From assembly GCA_000320545.1 (NCBI GenBank), contig ADNK01001145.1:43336-107335 (forward strand): a stretch of DNA of 64,000 nucleotides, in the 5' to 3' direction. Of the stretch, positions 34,217 through 47,110 are shown in pieces. Positions within the stretch are counted from its first letter, which is position 1. Each line of letters starts with the position of its first letter. The DNA comes from Bigelowiella natans CCMP2755. Lineage: Eukaryota > Cercozoa > Chlorarachniophyceae. A program made the translations under genes and the position numbers. The notes beneath the pieces are model-generated. The model saw nothing but the letters and a program-made list of their open reading frames with translations. It was not told where the DNA came from and ran no database searches.

Positions 34217-36282
34217 TCAATAACATGCCTGTTCATTTTTTTGGGAAATCATAGGTACGCTATCAAAGCTGTAATCGGCTTCTATGTCAGCGGTGCCAGA
34301 CACATTGGATGAAGCTTTTTGCTCAGCTTGATGTTCCGCGTTGTAGAGTCCCCCGCTAGTGGCAGAGGAGGATCTTCGACTCCCAGCGGTGTAATCAATC
34401 TCGTCTTCGCTGCAGTTAATGATACTTCCGCTTGCATCTGTCGTATCCCTGCGCATGTTTTTGGCTGAATCGATTGTATTTGTATTTGCCACCAGTGTCG
34501 GAGGTGCAGAGAGTGATCGATCTGGTGTGACAGCTCCTAAAAGCGCTCCCATTGCCCCGAAATACCCCCCCCGCGCCATAAATAGCGGCAGTACTTGTCC
34601 CTGGGAACGCTTTGCTACCATGTACGCGATTCTTGCTTCAGCTTCTACATTCCCTGTCAGAAAGTTCCCAGTAAATACGATGTGTTCCGGGTGGTAGATC
34701 CTCGAGTAAAGGAACGCCGTAGTGGCGATGCTATAGGTCACGAGTTTGAGTAGAGCGGCCATGAGATTCTCCCTCCTCATTTCATCTGCTGTTGTATTCT
34801 GCTGAAGCTCTTCTGCTGAAAAGCGAGCCTAGTGGTAAGTTTAGGATGAGACGACTTTTTGTTTGTTTGATAGACAACAACGAGATTCTTCCTTTCTATC
34901 TCTTTTACTTTCTAGGCAATTTATCTCGTTCGATCCTTACCAATGCCCTTTATCACATTGACCCTCCCTACTGTCTATTCTTCTATTGCAGCAGTTAGCA
35001 ATTGCTACCATCTTGCCGAAGAACGCCGCAATCGCATCTTCCGGAAGGCCGAGATCTGAATAGTGGCCACCATAGATGTCTCCAACTAGAAGATCGACCT
35101 TGGTGGAATCGCCTTTCCTCGCTAGAGCCAGGGCCTCGTCAAAACTCACAGGACCTGCAATCAACTTCGCAAGCCCCAAGAATGTGCCCCCCCCCAAAGA
35201 GGACCCCCCCACTCGCTTATATTCGTCCGCTGTTTCCATTAAGAGAACGCTGACTCCAGATCCTACATTGACGATGAGCCTTGGGTATCGATCTGCAGCA
35301 CCAACGTCTAGAAACCTGCAATGGATGATTGCGCAATTATATAGGGATAGCAAATTAGCACCGGCGATGAAGAACACGGAAATAAACTAAAGGAAGAATA
35401 ACAATTATGTAACATAAGTAAAGTCTCTTCAATCTGTACATTCATTCATTGGGCAGAATTCTGAGCTCATGCTGAATATTTGGACAGAAAGGCCTGTTCA
35501 ATACTATCTAAGCCTAGAGAACGATACCCAGTGACAAAAGATAAACAATAGCAATCCATCATGATACACGATTCATCACCATCATTTCCTACTTACAATC
35601 TCTCCGGTGTCCCTTCTTCCTGCCTCAGCTTGAACGTATAGATTGACTTCGGAACATTCTGGATGAGAAACGATACGCCTGTAACCAAAGAGTGCATCTC
35701 ATCGACCTTGTGCCAGCCTTCATGATGTAACTGCTGTTGAAACTCCTTGCTGAAGCGAAAGGCCCCCCCGCCCGTGCAGCCGATTGCCGCCCCCGGGGAG
35801 ATGAGCTTCTCCTTGCGTAGGATAGCGAGCGCGTTGGACGTTCGAGAGGTTTCGTATTTCAGAAACATTATGCGCACTCCATCGTGGACAAAGTCATAGG
35901 CTGCATCGCGCCGGCCAGTCCTCCCATACGTGTCGGAGTGGTTCAGAAAGGCCTGCAGCCGTTTCGCCTGCTTTGAGTCGGAGCAGCACACTGCAATTTT
36001 AGAAAGTGTTCCTCCGATATCGATACCCGCCATTACACCCACGCTTGGAAAGGCAGGAAGCTTGATACTCTTCTCTATTTTTAAGGAGAGTGGGGTCGGC
36101 TGACTTTTGGACCTTCGGTACAAATACCGACGATTCTCCTGCTTCCAGTCCCCTACGCTCTTTCTTTCGACTGCGGCCTTCCTACGATTTCCAACCTGCC
36201 CCTCGCTCTTGCTGTCTTTGTTGCAACAGCGCAGCAGAGTGTATCCTAGGGCTATTCCGAGGGAGAAAGGGAGGGCAGCCAT
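34217..36282 (-). CDS. Pantothenate kinase, eukaryotic (type II) family
   Basis: Catalyses ATP-dependent phosphorylation of pantothenate, the first and rate-limiting step of coenzyme A synthesis. Exons 36282-35597, 35315-34972 and 34815-34217 join in frame to 542 residues. After an N-terminal hydrophobic segment and a basic linker, the ATP-binding motif GIDIGGTLSKIAVC appears near residue 90, followed by GCTGGGAFRF, RLIVNVGSGVSVLLM, GGSSLGGGTFLGLAKL, DLLVGDIYGG and, in the last exon, HIVFTGNFLTGN. These are the hallmark motifs of PanK1-4-like enzymes. The C-terminal roughly 110 residues are serine-rich and unstructured. The 34972 donor (A|GTAGGG) is inferred from phase; an earlier donor at 34994-ish after FGKM would shift frame. 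The N-terminal hydrophobic stretch could anchor the protein to a membrane. Confidence 0.88.
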
Positions 36283-36730
36283 TAAAGCACCTGGTCTCCG
36301 AGTACAGGTAACACGAAATTACGTGAAATCATGGAAATGGATGTGTATTTTCTCTTTTCAAAAGAAAATGGTTGTCGCAGGTTAGAATTCTCCCATGACC
36401 ATCAATGGGCTTTGAGGAATCGCGAGCTAACTGTCGTTTTCTACCCAAAAAATGCTAGAATGACCTGATCCATCAAAATTTCGCCTCCCAATCAGCTTTT
36501 CGAAAAAAGAAAATAGCCATTTTGCATTTGTCGCAGATTGATGAAAATTGGTGTTTTTGTAGCTTAAAATGTTATGGAAATATGTCGCAGCATCGAAAAC
36601 GGATTGCGGAAATGCGAACTTTGAATTTTTCAAATCCTACACCCTCTCCTCTGGGGGGGGAAGCTACTGTAGCAGTACCGTTGCTTGCTTGGAATGAGGC
36701 GATCATGGCCGTAATTTGCGGATCTATGCA

Positions 36731-38339
36731 ATGGCTACTGATTATAGCCATGTGTGGAGGGGCAGTAAGGATAACTCATCCATCGCAACCGTTGGAGAGC
36801 AAGAAGGGAGCTCAGCATCTTAGTCCCTCTTGGTCTCGAGATACGTGGCTTCAGAACCCCAGGATGCCGCCTGCTCACGACCTCATACCCACCTCAGAAT
36901 TTGGAAATATATTCTCGATAAAGCTTAGTCAGGTTGCCTTCTTCTTAAAATGCGGTCGTGTCGGCTTGATGAGCTTTGTGTTGTTGCTACTCAGCACCTC
37001 GATGAGGCGTGGCGTGCGAAGGCTGGGCCAGAAATTCAATTAGCTGGAGAAAAGGAAAATGCAGCAGCCACTTTCACGAACAAATCCTATCGTGGCATTA
37101 CGTATTCTAAGAGGAACAACTCCTCGAAAGCTAGCATCGATAAGGAAGACAGAAATGCATATCAGGATGGGAACGGATTTCGGTTTAAGGCTTCACGATC
37201 TGGCTCGTCGCTGTCCTCGTCCTTGTCAAATACCAAGCCCCAAGAGCCTCCAAAGTCAGATACTATTCACAGCAGTAGTTTCATTTTCACAGCAACTACT
37301 CTCTTATGAGCAATACTAGCTTCTCACTATGCTAACTCTCGCTCCTACCCCCCTCCTTCCCGTAGATGGAAGCCTGTTGTCTCTTGTATCAAGTCCACGA
37401 CTGGCTATGACGGAGTACCATCGAAAGAGCCGCCTACAGGTAGCATCACTAAACAAAAGCACAACGCCCAACTTAAAGCGCACCTAGACATTCATGTGAT
37501 ATTTTTGATAAAGGAGAGATAATATTTCGTCTGTGAGACAACGCAAAACTATAAAGGGCCATACGCGAGATTAGATTAAAAATTGAGGCTGAATTTGAAA
37601 TTTAGTTTATGGATACGTTCATCCCGACGCGGTGTATACTTATGCGGAGGTAGGAATGGCATGAGTGGAGATTGTATTGTTATTGTTGCTGCACTGAATT
37701 AGGAGTAGTAGCAGCAATAATGCACTCAAAAGAATGAGTTTGTTCGCATGCACGCAAACAATGAACAAGATTCAATTTCATTTTAAGTTTTGTATTGCTC
37801 GCACGAATCGGCGACAGCAGCAACTTACCTCCGAACTGCTGCCGCGCATCGAATGAACGTCGCATTTGGGTGTTTCTTTATAAAGGGGTACAAACCAGAG
37901 CACGGCTGGTATTACAAAGACGCGAAATGTAGCAAGGACCTCCGCAAATGGTACGGCCCCGCTAAAGTCGCATCGAGAAACAGCGATTGATCAATATCCC
38001 CCCATGTCCGCCACCACCACCACTGTGTGTTTAGGGTTGAGAAGTGTGCGATGGAAAAGGCGAAGTCGAGCTCCGCGTACAAGACGAAGCCGGACACGAA
38101 GGTAGGCCAATGATCGCGACTGCAGCACAATCGATCGACCCGGAACATATCGTTCAAAAGAGGGAAAAAAATACCCCAGTTTTTTCCCTCAGTCGTTCTT
38201 GATTTGCGACTATTTCACGGAGATATGTTGGAAAGCGCAATTTCCGATCCTCTCCATCCTTGCATCCTTAACATATCTTGCGTTTTAGGACGTGGACAAA
38301 ATCTATCCCGAGAAGAAAAAGGACAGGGGGGGCAATATG
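36731..38339 (+). CDS. Multi-exon protein of unknown function
   Basis: Proposed exons 36731-36764, 36933-37182, 37366-37439, 37821-37950, 38035-38101 and 38289-38339. It starts MATDYSHVWRGS in a good context (CAATGG), continues with VVATQHLDEAWRAKAGPEIQ and a serine/asparagine-rich part, and ends with a lysine- and tyrosine-rich region including IKGYKPEHGWYYKDAKCSKD and KDVDKIYPEKKKDRGG. The 37182 donor is uncertain: another donor at 37284 would switch frame and end the protein at 37856. The last three junctions are supported by clear GTACGG, GTAGGC and GTACGT donors and TTTAG acceptors. The stop codon is not fixed; reading through 38340 ends at about 38399. I recognise no family. Confidence 0.45.
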
Positions 38340-39574
38340 GTACGTATCATGTTTATCAAAACCAAGTATTTTACGAGAACGATGGGGGAGAAGATGTAGA
38401 GAAAGGACAGTCAAAAGAAGCAACAATGAAAGCTAAAGCTGAGCAAAAAAGAAGCACAAGAAACGATGAACTCTAGCCGAGATATATTTGAGCGAGAGTT
38501 TATTCGTGATTTACAATTTTTCCTGAATTTGATTAGAAGTGTTCGACAGCAAATGACGCCTCTGCTAGGGCCTAATTTTAGTTTTGCAATTATTTCTTAT
38601 CTCTGATTTTCTGTTATTTCATCTATGACTTCACCATTCTCACCCATCACTTGCGTGGCTTCCAGCTTCCAGCTTCCTCGATACGGAATATTTTGGATGA
38701 GACTGTCCCATTAGTTAAACGAATGAGCAAATTCGCTTGATTTTGGCGTATTTCGTTACTAGCGAGCGATGCGCGCATGCAGATAGAAGTAAATTTGGAT
38801 TTTTTTTAAAACATGTAACCCTGAAAGTATAGTCATTTTTTCAAAATCATGCAAAACATCGGTATTATTAACACTGACATGGCGAGGCACGACATAATAG
38901 TCGTACAATCATACGTCTAGACTTACAATCAATTCACTTACGACAAGTCTAAACCTGTACGTGCTAGCGTGTGCTACTGCACTTATCTCTAGTGTCCATG
39001 CGGCAAATTGTCAGATTGCTAGATTGAAGGAATTATTCTCGCTCATTCGCGCCACATATGTATGTTTAACTAAATAAAGCGCGTCGGTCTGTCGTATATA
39101 TCGCGCTAGCCCTGGATAGGCGCAGGGATTTTTTGCATGTCTAGATGTGCCACGCTGCCTCGATCCGTACACATAGCTCTAGAGCTAGATAGCTAGAGTC
39201 GCATGCTTTGTCCTGTGTTCCACAAGTTTCCGTACAGATGCATATAGCTTTCTTGCGTATTATCAAGAATGCCTATCGCCCTGCCGTCTGTTAGAATGTT
39301 AGATCGCAGCGCCAGGATTGCTTCACTGCGCGCTGTGACCATGATCCATGCATGCAAACAGACTATGCTAAGAACCGCAACACACTTGAAGTTTATAAAG
39401 ACATAACTCTAGAGCATGGATTCGTCGTTTTGCTATGAATGCTAGCGCGTGTGCCAAGGAAAATCAGAAAATGCTCGTCGTTCAGCAATTCTCCTCTTGC
39501 CAAGCCACGAGACGATCCATGAGCTCTTTCTTCGTCCCTTGGATTGATAGCTGCCAAATAGTGAGATGTTTAGA

Positions 39575-39617
<43 letters not shown>

Positions 39618-39656
39618 TATCAGGCATGCTCATGATCATTTCCGAAACATGGCTCG
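38340..39656. other. Convergent spacer with TAGCTAG, CATGC words and a (TA)n tract
   Basis: No exon recognised after about 38480. A short block near 38400-38470 could be the final exon of the upstream gene. CTAGAGCTAGATAGCTAGAG lies at about 39178-39197, CGCTAGCCCTGG at 39105 and a TA tract at 39579-39613. Confidence 0.55.
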
Positions 39657-40314
39657 TTACGTTTCTGGAGAAAACATGAGTGATATGTCTAGTGGACAAC
39701 AAATATCGATCGAACACAGATGGATAGTGCTCACAAATGATGATGATGCTACCCCTCTTTCCTGCAGTTTGTCCTTCAGCACATGGGGCTTCATTCTCTT
39801 TATCTAAGGTCAAGGAAACAGTCCTTTGTCACGCAACGTAATCATCTCCGGGCCCCGCCCCCTCACCACCCCCCACCCTACGTGGGTTTGATTTATTCTG
39901 AAAAGGAAACAACGAACGTACCACATGCGCCTTGATCTTTGGGAAATCTGCACTTGCTTTCTTAGATTTGGAGGAAGAATCCTTGGCTTTTGCATCCTCC
40001 TCTCCCCCCTCTTCCTCCTGGGTTAGAAATTACGGAATAGCATAAATAAGTACAAACTGTAAGCATGCTATTTTACTATAATATAAATTCATACACGTAA
40101 ATGTCTTCAATTACGACGCGACCTCTTCCTTCTCCTTGAGCGAGAGTTGTGCATACTTTTTCGTAATGGCCTCAAGCAGCTTCAGCTCATTTCCTTGGAA
40201 TCTGGGGAGGGAGACAACCGAGAATTGGACGGGAGAAAATCAATCAAACGCAGAGAATCCTCCTTTTTTACATGGCAGCTATTATACCATTAAGAAGCAA
40301 ATATTACCCCGACC

Positions 40315-40356
<42 letters not shown>

Positions 40357-40778
40357 ACAAACCTTTCTTCGCTTATGCCCCCCCCTCTATACCAAACCCT
40401 TGCTCACGCATTACTTGTCCATAAGACGCGCGACGTCTCCTAATTTCTCCGGGTTATGCTTCTCATATATCTTTTTGATTTTTGCCTCGACTTGGCCTGT
40501 GCATTTAGACAACTCAGGGACAGCATGGCTACTGATCGTTGGAACTTGTTTCGTTGTCTAAGGAGTGTGTTGCAATCGAGCTCGAAGCTTTCCAAGCACG
40601 ACGAGCGTCTTATTTTTGAATCCGTATCATTATAATAATATAACTTACCAACGTATTTCTTCTTGATAGCATTGTAGAGCTAGAGAAGGTGAGTAGGTGG
40701 GGGTAAGGAGCAGGCAGGTATAGCATAGTGAGAAAATACTGTTAAGCATTAGTGTGATATTGCTAGTGTGAGAGTTTT

Positions 40779-40817
<39 letters not shown>

Positions 40818-41169
40818 TTATATCAAAACACATATTTATATCAAAACTAGCTGAGGAAATCCTCAATGGGGGGTTGGGGATTGTTACACCTTGTCTTCGT
40901 TTCCTTTGTACTGCCCCATCAGCCGAGCAACATCGCCAACCTTCTCCGGGTTGTATTGCTTATACAGGCCCACGATCTTCTTTCGATACATCTCCACTTC
41001 CTTTCAACGCATGATGATGGCGACAATAAATGGGGATGTTATTATCCGAATAAACTAAAACGACGGACAACGGCAGGAATGGCTATCGAAATGTACCGAA
41101 CGGTCAGAGCGTAGTAGCGGCAGTGTGGAGTTGATTATGATTTAGTAAGGTCCAACCACACAAACACGA

Positions 41170-41209
<40 letters not shown>

Positions 41210-41811
41210 AAGAGAGTGAGAGAGAGAGAGAGAGTCACAGCATATATTACTAGCTGCCATCAAATTTTGTAAGGTAACTACCGCAGAATTGTCCTCTTCC
41301 TCCTCTTCCTCTCCTTCAGGTTCTTCCTTCACAGTACCAAGTTCCTTAGACTCATCTTCTTCATCTTCATCCTCGTCTTCGTCGCCCCGCCTCTGCCTTG
41401 CCAGCTCCTTCTCCTGTTCTTCTCTTTCGAATTTTTGGATATCCTTTCAGAGGAGGGGGGGGTTGGGGGCAAGCTTATTGAGGCAGCAACACATGTGAAG
41501 TCGAGATGAAGAGGACAATATTTGTTTTGACAGAAACGCAAATTTCAGTGCAATGGTGTGGCGTCACCTCCGCGCAATATGCGACTCTCCTCTCTCCAGA
41601 GCCTCTGCCACTGCGCTTGCCCCTTCCACGACTGCTTTTTCCTCTTCCTCTTCCTGAAGACGAAGAAGAGATGCTGTGTCAGATTCTCATCTTCACAAAA
41701 TATGCAAAAACAAATTGATCCAGCTGAAAGCCCCCTCCCCCGCCCATCAAGAAACGTACCCCCTCCCCGGCCTCGGCCTCTCCCACGGCCCATGTTCTTC
41801 TTCTTCGCCAT
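39657..41811 (-). CDS. RG-rich/acidic protein with two tandem NPEK-GDVARLM repeats
   Basis: Exons 41811-41760, 41653-41568, 41443-41282, 41000-40890, 40679-40649, 40496-40415, 40201-40123 and 40017-39922 close in frame; a last exon 39803-39657 is tentative. The N-terminus is a glycine/arginine tract (MAKKKNMGRGRGRGRGG), followed by a glutamate- and aspartate-rich region. Two copies of a roughly 45-residue unit follow: GLYKQYNPEKVGDVARLMGQ...KGNEDKLYNAIKKKY and KIYEKHNPEKLGDVARLMDK...QGNELKLLEAITKKY. Each copy is split by an intron near the same place (after the central part), suggesting duplication together with the intron. The unit resembles helical Y...NPEKL..V..LL.KY.G.E..LL..V.KKY repeats found in many protist proteins, without a known activity. 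Only the last exon and stop are in doubt. Confidence 0.68.
41168..41234. repeat. (AC)n then (GA)n microsatellite
   Basis: Compound repeat inside the intron between exons 3 and 4 of the repeat-protein gene. Similar AC or GT tracts lie in its other introns at 40318-40353 and 40779-40816. Confidence 0.9.
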
Positions 41812-43113
41812 CTTTTCTGGGAAAAATACGAAATGTGGTCTGAGAAAGGAAAAAAGAGGGATGTTTTTCGTTGCGACAACATCCCAAACCGTTTTCTAAT
41901 CTCAAAAGGGCCTGACGCCCGAAGAACAATGTTGATGTTTTCTTGAAAATGTTCATGTCGCACTGTGGTTCTTGCCGACGTGCGAGGCAGTTTTGCGACA
42001 ATGCCAATTCAATGTCACTAGGGCTGCCTGTCAGCGGTGGTGCCATTGTTCATCGCGCACGACTGGTTTCAACAATGACAACCAACACCAACAGGGTGCT
42101 GACAAATCCTCACAAGGATTTTTGTTTGCAGGTGCTGCTCTGTGCAAATGCTTGTTTCCCGTCTCTGGGTCTAGCCGTCTAGCTAGCTAGCCGTGTGGTT
42201 TTTGTGCGTGTGCGTGGTTTTTGCATCGATCGAGTGAAGTTTGGTGTTCAACGTTCAATGGTGCGTTCGCACGGCTCGCTGCTGCGTGCGAACACTTGCC
42301 CTTGTGAATGAAAGAAGTCGGTGCACATCCCGATGACACAAAGGGTGCTGGGTGAGTTGACTTTTGCAAAAAGTGCTTCGCCCATGCATCAGCCGTGTTG
42401 ACACGATGGTGGATGACTGCTGTGACAATAGACATACGTATATATCATATATATTGTCTATAGTTGTGTTGTGTCCACAACGAGTGGCAGACACAGAAAA
42501 ATGCAACTCGGAACATCAAGAAGTGACTTGGCAACATGGCAGCTGGGACTAGCTAGCTAGGGGACATCATCAACACCACAAGACCACTGCGGACCAAGCC
42601 AGCAGCCTAGCAAGTGCGATCAGCAGAACGCGTGACGATGTCCTGTCTTACCGCTGACTCAAACGATCTCAATTGGCAACCATATCGCACGTCAGTTTTT
42701 CGTCTGATGCAGCAATGCGCACAACCAACCAAGCTGGCAAGCACGGGAGTCACTCGGCCGGCAGGACCCTGACCACGTCTCTCAACTCGCTAGCTCGTCA
42801 GCTGTGAGCGAGTGAATGCTCGGCACGTCCCCATTGCTAGGCTGCCATGTCCACAATTGTGCACCGCTGACGAAGGTGATGAGCACGACAAACTGCAAAC
42901 CAGACAGGACAATCAGATGGACATTCACGCGCAATTTTGCAATGCGACTTTTTCCGATTCCTCTTCTGATCGATTGGAAATTGCGATGACGACATGGCCT
43001 TGCACGCAAGGCAGAGGCTAGCAGAGGGGCAGACGTGTCATGCATGCTAGCATGGGATGATCTCGATGTCACGTTCAGCATGAGCATCTCCAGAAAATTG
43101 AAAACATGCAATT
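41812..43113. other. Spacer rich in CTAGCTAGC words
   Basis: Lies upstream of the repeat-protein gene and downstream of the nuclease gene. No exon seen. GTCTAGCTAGCTAGC at 42175-42192, GACTAGCTAGCTAGGGG at 42546-42562, and GCTAGCTCGTCAGCTGTGAGC and CATGCTAGCATGG near 43045 stand out. Confidence 0.6.
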
Positions 43114-43503
43114 TCAACGTCCAATCAACACACTAGCACAGTATGTTTCTCCGATCACATGTGCATGAATCAAATCATGCTTCGACTTCGACAGTCTGTT
43201 CGTCATGTATTCTTCGAATTCGCATTCATCTTCGCTTGAAAGTCCTTCAGTCTAAAAGACGGAACTTGGCCTTCGACTAGAATGCCCTCCCACTGATTGC
43301 ACAAAGACGTGAATGGAATGTTGTCATGATAATCTTCATGTGGCAACGAATTCATGAGAAATAAATGCACATCTGTTGGACACGGGAGGTGTGCGCACGT
43401 GAGATTTTCAGTATGACATGTGATGCACTTACCTTCGCTCTAGCTGCAGGAACATACCAGTTAAAGTAGAAGTCATGTAACGAAGGAAGCAGACTGCAGA
43501 TAA

Positions 43504-43534
<31 letters not shown>

Positions 43535-44660
43535 TACACACTGTAAATGTAGTAGCATGTACATGCACGTACGTATACACGGATGTCTTCATAAAAGACA
43601 AAACAACTGGAAAAACCAATCCCCCTATTTCAAGCGTTTGTGTGTCAACTCCGCTCGTTATTACTGTTGCTCAAAATACTGGCGGTCGAAGGCGTAGCGA
43701 CGAATCTTTGTATCACCACAGACAAAACGAAGAACGAGAATGGAAACGAAATGAACAACATAAATCGTTGACCCAAAAATTGAGACAGCAAGAGGGGCAT
43801 GGGTGAGATGTAGGATAAGATGAACGAAAAGATAATTGAATTCATGGTAGGAGGGAAACCAACTGAGATCGTCTATAACATGTCAGCATTGATGCATACA
43901 TTTATTTATACACACTTGTATAATGGTGCGAGAATCATACCTGCGTGCCTGATGGAGTATACACTACGAAATCTGCCCACTCAAGGCCGAGCAAACCCAT
44001 AGCACCTACATGATAATATCGGAATAGTTCGCCAGTCGGAAAGTAAGCGCCATTCAACTGCTAAGGGCAGTGAGTTATATGCATCGAACATAGGGTCCAA
44101 ATATGGGCAGGAGGAGGAGGAGGAGAAGAAGAAGAAGAAGAAGACATCCAAAGACAACTACTGTATTCAACGCACAATCACCCGTGATTTGATCGTAGTA
44201 GTATGGCGGAATAGGAGCTCGGAGACCGTTCGGAAGGTTCACCTGCAGAAGGAGTAAAGACAAATGAAACTTGAGAACGATTAACCACCTCCCCGCCCCC
44301 CCCCCCCCCCCCCCTCCATAGACTCTGGAATCTCACCTCAGGATAAAACGAATTGTGCCCTGGGTTTCGTCCTCTGAAGAAAGGGAGGGAAGTCGTTTCA
44401 GGCGTGGCCATCAGCAAGCTCATAACAAAATGATATTTTGCTGTTAAGAGTTTCTGTGCATGAAGGCATTGGTATATACTCTCCCCTTTCCTCCTTGTTC
44501 GCCTCCCCACCAGGACCCTTCTATGCATCATAAACCCAGCATCACCGCATTGAGAAAGGGCACTTAATCTCCAGCAGACCGACGCTCCAACTGCCGTCTG
44601 GACGCTAGAAAGCCAACCGAAGTACCAAGGGATCATTCATTGCAAATAATTTTACATATA

Positions 44661-44701
<41 letters not shown>

Positions 44702-44793
44702 GCGCTAGCCTCTCACACCTGTTCATGCACGATTCCATCTGGCGACACTCCCAGCCATGGATACTGTCGCGAAACGACCTGCATTGTTCATAG

Positions 44794-44836
<43 letters not shown>

Positions 44837-45012
44837 AACAAGTCATACCAAGCCCTTGTGTTCCACATGGAAGCCCTTAAAGCGCTGTTCTGCTCGCATT
44901 TCAATTTCTGCCATACGTGAGCTCTCGTACACGGAGCAGGCGATGTCCTCATTTAAATTGCCGTATCTGGTTGCAGCGTTACCCTGATCGATTTAGAATG
45001 AACTTTTACACA

Positions 45013-45062
<50 letters not shown>

Positions 45063-45251
45063 TTTGTGTGTTGATTTTGATGGGAGGAGGACGAATGAAA
45101 TCTCTACGAAGATCAAATAAATCGTCATAAGTTGCAACGAAGGGGGGAAATCGCTGTCTTCCTGACCTCGAACCCGCTCCAGAGCATCTGCGCTAACAAG
45201 CCGTCTCGCGAACAGTAGGAGTTATGCTTTGCTGCAGCACCGAAGTTGGAC
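43114..45251 (-). CDS. YqaJ/lambda-exonuclease-like recombination nuclease domain, intron-split
   Basis: Ten exons (45251-45167, 44983-44849, 44763-44719, 44604-44546, 44373-44337, 44242-44182, 44005-43941, 43705-43665, 43493-43433, 43251-43114) join in frame. They encode a near-complete YqaJ-family domain, the PD-(D/E)XK nuclease fold of phage lambda exonuclease and of many viral and mobile-element recombinases: SNFGAAAKHNSYCSRDGLL, TRYGNLNEDIACSVYE, YPWLGVSPDGIV, SVGLLEIKCPFS, PIPPYYYDQITG, MGLLGLEWADFVVYTPSG, and LLPSLHDFYFNWYVP. The catalytic acids and lysine (E in NLNEDIA, D in SPDGIV, E-x-K in LEIK) are all kept. Such enzymes degrade one strand of a DNA duplex 5' to 3' in recombination. 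The 5' part, before SNFGAAA, is not resolved; a segment with ERRSRLLGS near 45400 and a methionine-starting segment near 46350-46230 are candidates. A short acidic, lysine-rich tail ends the protein. Confidence 0.85.
44656..44702. repeat. (TA)n microsatellites in nuclease-gene introns
   Basis: One TA tract here and another at 44800-44830 flank the small exon 44763-44719 that carries the catalytic aspartate, so each adjoining intron contains one. Confidence 0.9.
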
Positions 45252-46352
45252 CTATGAAATCAATCCAAAGGTAATTCTTCTCGAAACTACTACTCCAAAC
45301 AACAACAAGTCGCGCTGCGTCTCTATTCTACACCGGACTTCTTCGTTTACGATTCATTGTACTGTACACGACCAAACACCATGTACATAACACTGCCCAA
45401 AAGCCTGCTTCTTCTCTCCGCAGCAAACCGACCCTGTGAGACGATGTTTCCTCTCGAGCAGCCAAACGGGGTGGGCGTCTTAGTAATAATTCAGAGAACA
45501 ACGACTGCCATCAAAAAGAACCGGAATAATCGCTACGTGATTTTTAGGTGATTTTACGTGATTTTTACGATATTCGCGTTCGAGTTACGAGCATCATCGC
45601 TATGCATAAATCTTTCAGTGCTGTGCGTTGACCTCCGTTAGCTAAGTGTTGCGGCAGGCTCTGTATGCGGTCTCGCTCTGAATCGCTGAAAGACTACTCG
45701 ACGACGAGGATTCCCGCCAGAAAACATGCGATATTATTCATTCCATGATGAGTGATGCAGCGGACAACATGGGTTGTTTTGGGGAAAAGAAAAAAGAATC
45801 ATTTCATTCAAAGGGCGACAAACGAGACTAAATGAGAGATCCCAGAATAGCAATCACGTTGACGAGGATGATGATGATGATGATGACGATGATCATGATG
45901 ATGCTCGTGGCAGGTATATCACATCGGTGGCTCGCACAAAAGCACATGCAGATACTCCTTCCGTCTACGAGAAAGGATGGAGGCCATGACCACCCGAAAC
46001 GTGCTTTGGTGTACAGAATTGTTGGAAACGCTCTATCTTCGCGTACGTTCATCCTGAAGAGAAATACGTCGATAGGCTCCTCGGTTTGCAGCGCTGTAAC
46101 ATCACGAGACGATAGTCCGTATGACCGCAAATCTACAACGAATTATTTCCAAGGACTTGGCAAATGCTCTCACCTAGAGAGCTGTGATGTATGTGGCGCT
46201 ATGTTTGTGTTTCTTCAGCTGCAATAACTAGCTGCTGCGCTGCTGCGGCATTAACAAGAAAAACGGATTTTGTGATTTTCTCGATGCGGCTTGTGCTTTC
46301 GCGTGCTATTTGCGAAACTAGACTCTCAGTCATTTTCATCAAACATTTCCTA

Positions 46353-46391
<39 letters not shown>

Positions 46392-46400
46392 ATTGATATA
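45252..46400 (-). other. Unresolved 5' region of the nuclease gene
   Basis: Candidate coding segments on the minus strand at about 46352-46215 (MKMTESLVSQIARESTSR..., amphipathic) and 46085-45925 (IDVFLFRMNVREDRAFPTIL) have protein-like composition, but junctions are ambiguous. A GAT/CAT triplet tract at 45861-45903 and a TA tract at 46354-46390 are present. Confidence 0.35.
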
Positions 46401-46771
46401 TAAATAAAGAATGTTCATAATGCTGATGGTTTGTGACTGTTCTTACATTGAGAATCATAATCGACACGCCGTGTGAGTGTGCGGAGTTCCTGGCCTGCAG
46501 CACCAGAACAAAAATGCTCATTTAGAGTAGAACGAGATAGCAACCGTTTACGATTAGAGGGAGAGGGGGAGGTCAGGATCCGACTTTCTCTTTACAGGGA
46601 AGAATCAAGTGTTGGAATTGATTATCGTTGTTATTACTCATTATTATTATTGTAATTGTTCATCATTGTTTATTATAATTTTTTTGTAACTGTAGTTATC
46701 AATATCATTACAATTGCTACTTACTATTATTATTATCAATACATAATGACTACTATCATTATTTTAATAAC

Positions 46772-46935
46772 CTAGGTCCAAACCCCAGCAGCATTCAGGC
46801 CATTGCACGCTGGCAGCAGAGCCGGCCGCAGACAAATCTGATAACACATCAAAGTATTCAAAGAGGAAGGCTCAGCTGTTTGAACAGCTGTCATTTGGTC
46901 TTCTTAACCTTCAAACGTTAATGCTGTGTAGGATG

Positions 46936-46973
<38 letters not shown>

Positions 46974-47065
46974 GCGCGCTTGTGAATTACCTTGTGATGG
47001 GGGAGGGATTGAGTATGATTTTGGCACCACAATGTTACCTGAAAACAGAGAGCAGTTGGTATCTC

Positions 47066-47110
<45 letters not shown>

